Assembly: GCA_949318235.1 (NCBI GenBank)
Contig: OX439132.1
Span: 20,352,217-20,416,216 of the forward strand
From: Ecdyonurus torrentis
Lineage: Eukaryota > Arthropoda > Insecta > Ephemeroptera > Heptageniidae
DNA length: 64,000 nt
Direction of reading: 5' to 3'
Made by a program: the position numbers and the translations under genes. Positions within the stretch are counted from its first letter, which is position 1. Every line of letters begins with the position of its first letter. This document shows, piece after piece, positions 1-12,868 of the stretch. Below the pieces are notes generated by a model. The model was not told the DNA's origin. It did not search any database and worked only from the letters and a program-made list of their open reading frames with translations.

Positions 1-260
1 TTCTATCATGACACATATTAACTACGAAAAGCTTTTATTATTGGGGGGTGGGGAATAACCTATTTATGTTCAGTATTTGTACATAAGTGCATGTATGCAT
101 GTATGTACATGTATGCATATTTTATGATATGCATATCTTGTATTTCAAAATGTAAATTTGGCATCAAAGACACAAGTTGGCTTACCGGTACATACACTTC
201 AGCAGTGACAAATTTATTTATTTATCAATGACATGTACGTAAATGTTATTTATTTTGCAG
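1..260 (+). other. Upstream intron of SLC39A11 (partial)
   Basis: AT-rich intron sequence with a pyrimidine-rich end and the acceptor TATTTTGCAG at 251-260. No other feature is seen. Confidence 0.7.
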
Positions 261-492
261 AGAAAGCTGCTGGATGGCTCTCTGGGTTTTGCTGCTGGAG
301 TAATGACTGCAGCCTCATATTGGTCACTTCTAGCACCTGCAATTGAAATGGCAGAGGAGTCTGGTTTATATGGTGAAGAAGGACAATATGCATTTATTCC
401 TGTTGCCATAGGATTTTTACTCGGAGCACTTTTTGTGTTTGGAACTGACGTTGCATTAGCAACTTGTGGGATTCCTGGGCTAGCTCCGGCAG
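261..492 (+). CDS. SLC39A11: SLC39A11 exon (early transmembrane helices)
   Basis: Acceptor TTTTGCAG, donor CAG|GTGAGA. It opens in phase 0 at [10 protein letters not shown] and closes in phase 1 after GLAPA. It encodes two hydrophobic segments, [20 protein letters not shown] and [20 protein letters not shown], separated by an acidic stretch ([13 protein letters not shown]). Human ZIP11 has the same layout ([13 protein letters not shown]). The 243 ATG upstream lies in the intron and is not a start. Confidence 0.95.
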
Positions 493-621
493 GTGAGAAT
501 GAAACTAATTACAATATATACTAAGTCTTGATAGTAATTTTACTTGTGTGTTGCTCATATGTATAGCTAGACAATGTTGACTTTTGAAATGGATTTGGAT
601 TAATTTCTTTCTAAAAGCTTC

Positions 622-654
<33 letters not shown>

Positions 655-1083
655 CTACTCGCGTCATACATACATTACATAAATATAAAAAAACTTGATT
701 TTTTATTAGGTAACGTTGCATATACATGGGACGTAGGGTAACAAGAAATAAAATAACAATATTTTTTTTAGAGCACGAACCATACATCTACAAAAGCAAC
801 AAAGTTCAAAACAATATACAACAAAATAAGATTTTTGACTTAGCTGCTTTTGCAGATTCCTAGTTTGTGCTCTGTAAGTCGACAATGCATTCATAATTAA
901 TATAATATAAATAAAATTTCAATAAAATTACATTACGAACTTGTGTGTACATGTGTGAAGCCATAAATTGAGATTAGAAACTTATGGTGCATTCTTGTAT
1001 TCAGTTATGTGTTGTTATAACTTTGTACAGCAATTTTTTTAGATATCATTGTTTTAAATGAAAATAATTATTTTGCCGCGCAT

Positions 1084-1115
<32 letters not shown>

Positions 1116-4100
1116 CAGACATTAAATTACTTTTATTCATAATTTTTATGTTAAATATGCGCTATAGCTCTTATTTTGGCAGTAACTATAGAGAAATAAA
1201 CACTAACTTTAAATTTTCAATGGAAATGAAGGAAGGGGAGGGTAATAAATAAGTTGGTAAGTTATACTTGGTATGTAAAAAAAAAATAATAATAAAAAAA
1301 AATAATAATGAGAATTGGTATAGCTAAAAAATGTCAATATACTGTTAATGAGAATGAAAGAGTAAATAGTTGACTGCTTGAACTCTGTAACATGTGCACA
1401 GGTTATAGAGTATGTACTGTATTTTTGTGGGGGGGGGGGGGGGGGGGTGATAACATTTCTGATTAAAATCAATGGAAAAAAGTGTCAACACGAAGATAAA
1501 AAAGAAACATTTTATATAAAAATTAAAATGAAACATCTTCAATATCTTATCACGACATTTACTTATTGAAATAATTAAAAAATATGTCGTAATGTACATT
1601 AACTATTGTAGTGTAATGTATTCATAGAAAATAAAATTATGAATGTTAAATCCATTTCAAATAGTTCAACATCCTTCTGTACCCATTTATCTTTTTTTCA
1701 TTATGCTTTACAATATGCAATATTTATATGTTATTGAAGACAAAGAAAAAAATGTTATGCGCTATTTAGTGCATCTGCCTCTGCTTGCCATTCTGTTGTT
1801 CTTATTTGTTTCTTTTAGAATTCTTATGTTTACTTCCAGTAAATAAATGCATGTTTATTGTAAGCTTTTTGTAGTGCTTCTGTGTTTGTGTATGTATGTA
1901 CATTATTATATTGTTTTGCATGCTACTAACAAAGATAACTACGTAATTACTTCAAGTTTTTCATCATCAAATATGCACAACTACTGAAAATTAGTAACAG
2001 GAAATATTTAGATAAACAAAAATAAAAATGAGGGTGAACATACTTCATGCTACCAAATTATGCTTATCATGCTGGTATACAATTGCAATATTATAAAGAA
2101 TTTTAAATTTGTGAAAGCTATAACAAATGATACTAACTTTTACTTTAATACTGATTTTGTGTACAGTATAAATAATTAAGAGTATATAATATTGAACAAC
2201 AAAACCTACATGCAGAAAATGCTATACCATGACGTATAATAAATACAGGAAACATTGACTTTGCAATATAGTAATTACTAATTAACTTATAAAAAATATT
2301 TTATGGTATAAACACACAGATTACAGAAATACGGGGAATGGGAGATAGTGAGAAACTAAGACGGAAAATAATTTCTAACGCACACCAAAAATAAACAAGA
2401 ATATTATGTTTAACAAGGGTGTGTTCCAACTGTACATTATTGTAGCTAGTACCCAATTGTTACATGTATACACACATTTATTTTGACCTTGGTTAGAAAT
2501 GATTGTCTCTTTTACAAGGTTCATGAAGCTTCATGCTCACTAGCTATTTCCCATTTACAATATTTCTAATCTATCCATGTTTTTATAATTATTATTATTA
2601 TTATACATTTCAAAGTTATGTTCTATATTTATTAATGTATTGGTAGTTAGTGTGTGTAAATATGAGTTGCAGAGTAATGGATTTTTATTTTGTTTATTTG
2701 ATTATTTGCTGACTATGTAGCTTAGAAAGAACATTGGCTAAAAAAAATAAACAAAAAAACAAAAAACAAAAAAAACTTACTTTGCAAGGTTACAGTAATG
2801 GTAAGAGTTTCAAGGGCTTCTATTGTAAAAAGCATGAATTTTATCAGAAAATAATTAAGTAAGCCAAAAGTGTTGGAGGTGCTGGAAAAGTGGTAAGATT
2901 ATTTTTGTAGTTTTAGTTATATATTATTATTTATTTATTTAGTTATATATTATTATTTATTTATTTATTTATTTTTGTTGACAATAAGCTTACTATCAAA
3001 ACTTAATAAATATTTAAAATAAAATGAAAGAATGTATGTAATATGATGCTTATAATTAGAGAGTGCAAAAATAGTATTTCCACTATTGTCATTATGTCGA
3101 CTATCGCTAGTTTTATTTCATATCACCACCAATCTCAACAAATGGCCTATTTTAGACCAATAAAAAAATCAACTATTTTGAGCTTAGCGACTATTTGGCA
3201 ACTATTTTGCACTTTTTTTTTACGTTTTTAACGAAATTTCTAGTAAAAACGTATCAAATTATTTAAAATTATATATATATTTTTAAATATATTTACTAAA
3301 AAAAATCATATTGATTTAATAAATTTAAATTTTTTTCTGCCAAAAATTGAAAATTAGCAAAACAAGATACTACATACAAGATAAGGATACGCTCGGCCAA
3401 ATTGAGTATTTAGATACAATAATTTCTGTTTAACATTAAATTAAATTATTTTTTACCCACATTTTTTTTTATCATTCCATTTATATAAATTTATATATAA
3501 AAATTCGACTTCTTTTTTTTTTCTTTTTTTTTTGTGTAAAATCAACTATTTGCACCAAAAATCATCGACTATTATAGTTGACTATTTTGTAAAAATGATC
3601 GACTATTTTTGAGCTCTCTACTTATAATGAAAATAAATAAGTCCGTATACAATTTTCACAAGGCAATTCCTTCCTGCCTCTTATTCCCCTCTTCTCCATT
3701 TTCCAAAAAATCTTTGTTTTATTATTATTATTATTATTTTTTTGTAATTATGAGAGAGAAGAGAAGTTAAAGAAACAATATCCCCACCTATGAATCTATA
3801 TTAAAAGTATTTTTTTGTTCTTTTCTAAAACAATTCAATAGAGATCAGTCGTTTATTTGACTTTTCTAGTATGCGGGATAAGAGTCCCACAAGGGTAACA
3901 ATTTAGAGTACATGCCCCTCTACTATGAGAGTAAAAAAGTTGTAACCCTTGCTAAACCTGAAAAGGTGTACAAATTTTTTACTAACACAGTAAAGGAAAT
4001 CTACTACGCCAGCGTTTTCTTCTTTACCCTCGCGGGGCTTACTTATCCCGCAGGCTAGAAAAGTCAAATAAATGACAAATTTCTATTGAATTATGTTAGA

Positions 4101-7100
4101 GAAGAATAAAAATTACTTACTTATAGGGTATCACTTTAATAATAGTATAGGCTTGTAATGTTTTTTACACAACATTTTTGATAAATAATTGCACTTATTG
4201 TTAGTGATGACTGATGACCGTGATGACTAAAAGAAAATAGTTTGCAGTGCACCCTATATAATGTGAGCATTTTCATTGCTTTCAATTGCGTAATAGATAA
4301 CTTTTGAGGAGATAATTTAGCTATAGATGTTGACAACTTATGAATACTGAGTACATTTGGAGTCATACACTTTTTCATCCTTGCAATGGCTGGACTATGT
4401 GGACGTTACATAGGATAATCAGTGCACTACAGTGCAAGTTTTACACTTTATTTTAAGTAAGTTGCATTTATAAGCAAATCATCTCCTCAAAATTGTCATA
4501 TTATGGAACTGAAAGCATTAGGGAAAAGCTAAGATTTACAACGGGGATGGTTTTATCCTTTTTATTTTACGTTCACATATGAATCATACACTGTTCTCTC
4601 AATTTTCATACTTAAAGAGCCCCTGGCCTCAAAAACAAATTTCCTCTCACTGATAAATCATGAGATAGGACAATTAAAAATACACATATTTTGTGTCTTA
4701 ACCTTAACCCTTCAGTACTCTTACAAACTAGGGAGAAAACATGTAAAGTAGGCAACCCACGCTACAATTTCTATTGTAGACCCGCAATTGTTGATGTCAT
4801 GAATTCCTAAAATTGCCTACTTTACAGTTTTTCAACCCCAGTTTGTGAGGCTACAGAAGGGTTGAAGGATATCATATGTGTATAAATAATGGTCCCATCT
4901 CGTGATTTTTACGTTTTTAAGTTAATTTCTTTGACGCCAGGAGCCCTTTAAGTAATTTTTATGCTATGATATACCTGCTATTTGGCTGATGGATTATGCA
5001 TGACTGTTTTCAGTAATGAGATAATTGACATAATACAGTAGAGTATACACAACACACGTTTGCTCGCATGCACATATTTGATTTTTATATAAAACATAAT
5101 ATGCAGGATTATTATATTTTTAGACATTACATACAGTTATTGTCTAGGTTTTACACCTCTGGACAAAAGTATAAGAATAAGAATGGCGTCAGCTGCTGTG
5201 TTTGCCTAATAAAGATAGTAGTAAGATTGTGGGTTGCCTATGCAAATTGTTCTCAAACTTTTGTCCTGAGATGTACTATCAATCAAGTAAGATATATAAT
5301 AAATTGGGGAAAAACAACAACATTGTGGGTGGTGTATCAGATGTTAAAAATATTTAAGATAACAGATGTTGATAATAAATATAATTGGAAAGATATAATC
5401 AAAATAATCAATCAAAAATGAAGCATTAAATTCTATAATAGAACTTTTTTTATTTAACTAATTAATCAATATATTAAGTATTAACTTCATTTTTCACCAT
5501 ATAATATAGCCTATCACAAAAGTGATTCTTAATGTTTTAACTACAAAGCTTTTGTAAATAAGATTCATTAATTTATATTGTTTTTGGTCCTCTGCATCAA
5601 AGCATCAATAAGTGCATACTAAAATATATGCCACATACAGAATAAATGCCAATGTCGATAAGTGCATTATTCTGTCTCTTCCATTACTATCATCATCATC
5701 CTTTTCTTTGTTTTTCCAAGTTCTGTGTTGATAAGTTGATGTTGCTAGCATGGTACAGTACAGCCAGTAGTCATAAACTGTTCTCTCAAACTTTCTAGAG
5801 TTGGGGAACTCTGGCAGGTTAGGGAGGAAACATGGCTTGCTGGTTGTCTATCTCACATTCCTCTTGTTAGTGCACAATTTTATATTACAATATGTGGATA
5901 AGAAGATTTAAATAGCAAGCCAGCAAATAGCTCATGTGGTTGTTTTAACCAATCAGCATGTGCATTGGAAGGCATTGCGTATAAAACCACGCTGCCACTC
6001 GCTTTCTCAGCTCAGTCAGTTATCAGATGTGGTGTGAGCCATCTCTAGCTGTACAGAGCTCTCTGCCTAGCCTTACTAATAAGTCCTAGTTAAAAGACAA
6101 AGCCAGTCTAAGCTAAGGCCATCAGGAAGCTTTATACTGTTTTATAATGTGCCTTTGATGTAGTATGAGCATGTGAGAAGGCATATCATATTTTATTGAC
6201 ACAGAATCCATATCCTTAACATCCTAACATTCTATTCAATCAAAAAAAAAAAACAAAAAAAAAAAACAAACAAAAAAAAACATTGAGCACTTGTCTGCAC
6301 TTAAACAATGATCCCGAGTAACCAATTAGCTGTATAAATTAAAGATTCTATGCATTTTAATAATTTTTAATTCATTATGCTCTATTTCCTATAATCAATG
6401 TTATTTTTAATTTTATATGTAAAATATTATAATAATAAATTACTTTTACTTAGAGATCACAAAAGATATACACCCACTCGTGTATATGGATTGAATTACT
6501 AAACCAAATTTACCAATAAAAAAGTGCTTTGGTGCAGTACTGTAAAGTAGATTTTTACAATATTACACAAACTAATATTAAATAATTTTCATTATTATTT
6601 AAATTTTGGTTTTTGATGAATGAGAGTGTGCACAAGTACTTGTACTTGATAATGGACGCAGCCACGGTGCTGGGTGCTAGTGGAGTTGCATGTGATTTAA
6701 AACTATGGCACGCTAGCTAGCTAGAGGTGTTGTGTTGCAGTCCTGCTGCAGGCTTCTCAGGCTAAAGACTTCTCCAAGGCAAACAAGGACAAGGATACAC
6801 AAGCAGAATGCAAGGCAGGCCCAGTAAAATCAGGTTAGATAATATATCCAAAGAAACAAATAAAATATGCAGCACACAGAATGATTACGAAAGAAAAAAA
6901 AAGCAGTAGTGTAGCGTCAAATGCAAGATGTGTGTAGAATTTTGCTGTAGGTTTGCAGATCCCCCTGGATTCAATAGGAGCTGGTACTCCTTTATGCAGC
7001 TTTGACGCTACACAACTGGGTACGATTATTATTGGTTTTTGCTCTCACTTGTTTGTTTTTGTTCTGGCATGTCAGTTGGCTCTGTTCGTTGCACTTATTT

Positions 7101-10100
7101 AAATTATAATCAATGCTTTTTTTTTATCTATTTAGTTAATGCTTGTTATTAGTTTTTTTCTTTGCTTTCTCTACCTAAATGCACAGACTTATATAAAAAA
7201 AAGGTGCAATTAACTCTTATTATTCACATATTCTTGATTAATATATATTTTGTTTTACATAAATAAACTGTACATGATTCTAATGTGCTAATTATTAATA
7301 TTACATTGAAAAAGACTATAAAGTCATTATATTTAAAAGTTTATTATTATTATTATTATTATTACAAAAAATTATATAAGCATAATATTTAATTTTCCCT
7401 TGAGCCAATATTGTGATATGGATTTGTTTTTAATTTCCTCAGGATTGTGTGCTGATGAGGATGGTTCAGTTGCACGTAGAAGAGTAGCTACAAGAGACAG
7501 CTTACCAAGTCCCACTGATGCCACTATCACTCAAGTGGAAGTGGACCCTGCAGTAATGTCACAGGCTGCTCTCACTGCCTCTGGCAACAAGAGGTGGAAA
7601 AGAATTCTACTGCTTATTGTAGCCATCACAGTTCACAACATTCCAGGTACATAAAACATCTATTATAATCACTACAACCTGGAAAACTAAGCCAAAGGCT
7701 TTTTGCAAAACATAGAACCTATTTATAGTAGGCCTACAGTTAGGAGAACTTAAGTTTGCATTATTGCCTCACAGATATTGCTAATTATAAATGGTAGTTC
7801 TTGGTAAAAAAAAATTGCATAACAATAATAATGTAAATAAAATAATAATAATAATTGTACATTCATAAAATCTCGCAGGTATATAGTTATAGGCTGTGTC
7901 CCAAATGCAGCCTACTCCCTATAGTAGGGTAAAAAGATTCCCTAAAATCCTACTGCTGCTAGGGCAATGCTTGCCATCCCTAACCCAAGTAGTGTGCTCC
8001 TAATGCACCCTCCGGCAGCAATATTTAGTTGGGGAAAAAAGGGAGTTTGGGATACTGCCATAGTTTGATAACAGATGAGCACTGATTTTTGTGATGAGTT
8101 GATAAAAGAAGAAGAACAAAAAAAAAAAAAAAAACTTAATTGCTTTTTATTTTTTTATTTTATTTTTTTTGTGCCTTTTTTGCACATATTTAACAATTAA
8201 AAAAAAAAAGTTTATACGTAGCAAGATGTATATATAGAAGGTGTTATAATTTGCCCTGTTACTGTCGTCAGTACTCGGTTTCCTTCGTAAAACTTCGAAT
8301 TTTGACTTTGACACACAAGGTGACTGTAAACAGACTCATGTGGTCTCTCAGGTACAATACAGTATATACCTGGAAAAGTAGGAGGGACACAAAATTTCTC
8401 TTCTTTCGGCGCTTTAAATTTCCCCCTCTTGTTTTGATTCACCTTGTGTGATGTTTCATACCTGATGCTACCTAGGCAAACTACACCACCTTCTACACTT
8501 TAATACGTAGCATGAAAATAATAGGTAATACTAAATGATATTATTATTATTTAAACAACCACAACTAGAGTTCAACTGTTAAATATTTCAATTCACCAAA
8601 GATTGGAACCAAGCACCTTAGATTAATCGAGAAAAAAAAAACATCTTCAGAAAGGCAAAAATATAATAATAATAATAATACTTTCATTAATAAAGAAAAA
8701 TAAGTTAAACTTTATTTTATGTCATTTGGCTAAAAACTTCAATTTGTGGCGAAAGTTTGAAATTGACTTCTCATTACCAATGACGAAACTAGAACTTGGT
8801 TCCATTTTACTGATAAATCAGTAGTATTAGTAAGAACACAAATATTTGCACGTAATAATATAAATACTGTAGTAAAGTTTCACCACAGTTAAAATATATT
8901 AGTCCTAGTAATGATTGATTTACATACTTGGCAAAATTTCCTCAAATTGAAAATATCAATTTAAAGAAAAAATATATATATATATATATATCGTTGTTAG
9001 GATCAATAATAAAGAAAAGGATAGAATTACCAGCAAGGGCCTTACCACAGTAGAAGTTCTATGGAGAGGTCAAAGTATTGCATAGCACAGTGTTATGTCA
9101 TAAAAAGGTTCATTTCATAACTAATTACGTTTAAAAAAAAATAATAATTAGAAAATAGTTGAATTGAAAATTAATAAAACGCGAAAATTCTCTAATTTAA
9201 ATAGTAAATTGGGACTAGGGATGCAAATCATTATAGCTTGCGCTAAATAAAAATAGACGTTAAAAGGGATGAGGGGTGTAGTGTCAATGTAAAATACGAT
9301 ATACCTAACATCTCACGTTCTCACACTACATCAAAGGCACAACATTATAAAACAGTATCAGACTTACTCTTGGCCTTAGACCGGTTTCGTCCTTTACCTA
9401 GGACTCATCAGTAAGGCTCGGCAGAGAGCTCTGTACAGCTAGAGATGGCTCACACCACATCTGCTAACTGACTGAGCTGAGAAAGCAAGTGGCAGCCGCG
9501 TTTTTTTTTTAAACGTAATTAATACCAACCGCGATGGTTTTTTCCTATATATTATATTACATTTCATAACTAATATTAACAATATACAAAGTTTGTATAA
9601 TTATGCTGTTCACCTTGTGCCAAAGCCCAAAATAAAAAAAATAAAAATCTAAATATAGATTTTATTGAGGTTTTTAATAATTCCAAATTATTTACAACAA
9701 TTTTTCAGAAAATTCTGATTTTTAAATATCAATGAAAACTCGACTACATTATGCAATGTATTTTCTCTACCACAGCATCCTTGTTAGTGGAAGTGCATAC
9801 TATCTCCCATTTCTCAATTTTTCCTATCCTATAGGATTGATAATAAAACACATAGATATATCTATGTGTTTTATTATCAATCTTCTGAATATTTTATTAC
9901 TTTTTAATTAAGTTTTAAGTTATTGTTTTATTGGACCTCTTCAAAAGATATCCAATTTTGAATTCCAATTATCTGGGTGTGGAACTGCTGGTTTTTAAGT
10001 TTTTTATGCTGATAGCTTTATCATCTTTCATTCTACAAAGAAAACTTATCGAGGGCTCCGCAGCATTTTGGTACTACTGCAATCTTGAACTGCATTCCCT

Positions 10101-12833
10101 GTGCTCCCCTCTATTGAAACAAACATCTTTATGCTCGTAGCCTGCACAGTTGTGCCATAAGTAGGTGCGACGGAGATCCAAAATTGCACCCACGGAGATA
10201 GCAGAAGTACTATTAAAAATATATTAAAAGTATCATAAAATACATATCTGACTACTTTAGGTCTCCCTGTAGAAACAAGTTTACTACACATTGTATTATT
10301 CTTTGTTGCAGAGGGTCTTGCTGTTGGTGTTGGTTTTGGTGCAATTGGCCAGTCTCCATCAGCTACTTTTGAGAGTGCAAGGTGAGTACACTTGATGATG
10401 TGGAAATAGTGTTTGATTTAAAATAAATTAACTGTACTGAGTTGTAGTGACAACAACCAAACAAAGTTGTTAGTTTATAAAATAAATATTTATTAGGATA
10501 TTAAAGGCGTAGAACACCTTGAACAAAAAAGTTGTGTAATATCCTAACAAACCTGAAAAGCAACGTTGATTTGGCCGAAGTCATTATTTTCTTGTTGATT
10601 TTCCATTCACAAAATGCCATTGGCGGTCACTGACATCACAGCTTGTTTGTTTTACGCGCGCATAAACCGGGCGAGCTATGACGTCAGTGACCGCCAGTGG
10701 TATTTTGTGAATGAAATATAAATTAAAAATCGATGACTCCGTCCAAATCAACGTTGATTTTCAGGTTTGTTAGGATGTTACACAACTTTTTTGTTCAGGT
10801 GTTCTACTCCTTTAAGAGAGAGAGAGAGAGACTAAAATAAACCACCGTACTTGGGTATAATAAATTGAAAGGAAATAATAGAGAAAACACAGCATGAGCC
10901 ATAAGAGATGTTCCAGAGTTCCTAAAAAAAACTTGCTAGAACAGAGATAATAAAGAATTCATTGAATAGTTTTCAACACAAAGCTCCATGAAAAAATAAT
11001 ATTTTAGTGCCTTTGATACGAGCAAATATATCAGTGCTGGCTGTATGCTGGCCCAACATTGACTAATAAAGGAACAACTGTTTTGAAGCTGGCTTTAAAC
11101 AATTTCGGTCACATCCGCTTCTGTTTCTACTTACTAAGCATGCGCAGAACGTCGAAAAGGAAGCAGATGTGAGCAAAATCGCTTATAGTCAGCCTCAAAA
11201 CAGTTCTTCCTTTATTAGACAATCAGCAAATAAGAATATCTATCATCCAGCCAGCGTTCAATTCAATGTTGGCTGAACATTTTGCCAGCATTCAAAGGGG
11301 GTCACTTTCTGGCATTGGATGAATACTGGCTGTGTAAGGACCAATGAAGCCTCACACAAGTATTTTGTCTTGCATAGAGCTTTATGCTGAAAATTATTGT
11401 TACTACACACAGCATACTCTGTTTCCCGTGGAGTAATGTGCCAAAAGTTACTGAATGTTTTCTTCATTATCCCTGTGGTAGCAAGATTTTTGACAGTGGA
11501 ACTCTAGAACCTCTCTCTTTCACTGTGGAATGGATCTTTATTATTATTATTTTTGGTGTTTTCATTATTGAATTAGTCTCTGTAAATGCTGTTTAAAAAA
11601 CACCAAATGAATTGAAGTACAGAATAATATACATGCATTAAATTTTTCTTTATTACACTCGATCAATCCTTCAATCATATACATTTGTATTAAATAAATA
11701 ATAATGTCCATCACGGTTATATAGTATACAAAATGAAAGAGTCAAAACACATACTTGCAAAAAATAAATAAATAAATGCAACATTTAAATGTAAAACAAT
11801 TTTGTAATTTACTGTATATTATATTAAAAAAAAAAAAAAAATGCTCCATGACGCCAGGACTTTGTCATTTAACTTATTTAACTTAATTAAACATGTATAT
11901 AATATATATTAATGACAGTATGTATATGTGACAATGAAAACATTTAATTTATAAAAATTCTTGCATACTATATAAATATTATAATTGATTATTTTAATCA
12001 AATATTTTAAATTTTTCTTGAAAGCATGCACGTCAGTCTTATTAATAAATTGTAACAGAGAATCTTTATGATTAGATCAGTCTGATCAGAAGTGGGCCAT
12101 TCACAAGGACTTTTAATAAATGGAAAAAAAAAAAACATTAGGGGTACAAAAAATAATAATAATAATAATAAATAAATTTGCTGGATATTATAGTTTCCAA
12201 ATAAATACTTTTGATAAAACGTATTTTTTATTCTAATACGCAATAATAAATCAATTCTGCAGCATATGGTCATTGCTTTATTTTCCGTTACTAAAGCTAG
12301 ATGGCAGTTGTAATCTCAAAAGTAACAAACAATGGTTTTTAATAATTGTATATCCTCACTAGATGTCCTTTGGTTTGATACGGATGTTTTTAAATTTTAA
12401 ATACCCAAAATTTATTTGTATTTATTTCTAATTTTTCCTTGCTGACTTCTGACAAGCTTGAGAAGAGAGCAAATGTAAACAAAGATAAGATGTTTTGTAA
12501 GATATATAGTTGCACGAAAAAAATAAATAATAATAATAAAAAATGCATGTATATATATTTGAACGGTGTACATTAACGTGGAGAAAGATTTACATTATTT
12601 ACTGAGTGAGGGAGCTAAGAAGAACCAGCTAGCCACATTCCTTCCTCCTAAGTCTGGTCACCCAAGCGAGGGGCCCGTCACTCGTGCAAAGTAGGCCACA
12701 CGTGGAGGAATGAAAAATCATTTCCCTAAACTGCAATTGAACTCTTCTAGCCGGCATCTTCTTAGACCCCCTCGTGCTCCTCCCCACTTCTTTTATCAGT
12801 TCTTTAGGTGACACTAAAACAACGCAACAGCAT

Positions 12834-12868
<35 letters not shown>

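Larger units (their letters stand above)
493..6740 (+). other. SLC39A11 intron with several inserted elements
   Basis: If the proposed 93-bp exon is skipped, this intron runs on to 7442. It contains poly(A) runs at 624-652 and 1087-1115, a 19-base G run at 1429-1447, TTATT repeats near 2920-2975, and the elements listed separately (3057-3620, 3796-4125, 4616-4947, 5986-6202). The remaining DNA, including 1120-3040 and 4960-5930, is AT-rich, and no gene is seen in it. Confidence 0.7.
7647..10311 (+). other. SLC39A11 intron rich in foldback elements
   Basis: Holds the imperfect repeats at 7887-8065 and 8214-8511, (AT)n near 8972-8990, the Penelope-type composite 8988-9546 and the perfect palindrome 9835-9882. 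No coding exon is seen. Confidence 0.65.

Noticed and set aside
4201..4245. CTGATGACC near 4207 as a hammerhead core
   Set aside because: No GAAA at stem II distance and no stem I complement.
8780..8810. GACGAAAC at 8783 as part of a hammerhead
   Set aside because: No CUGAUGA upstream and no pairing partner.
9931..10140. Reading frame with [14 protein letters not shown], resembling the exon start [10 protein letters not shown], as a decayed duplicate of the ZIP11 exon
   Set aside because: Similarity lasts only about ten codons, the nucleotides differ, there is no AG acceptor at the matching border, and the rest of the frame is unrelated. Chance is more likely.
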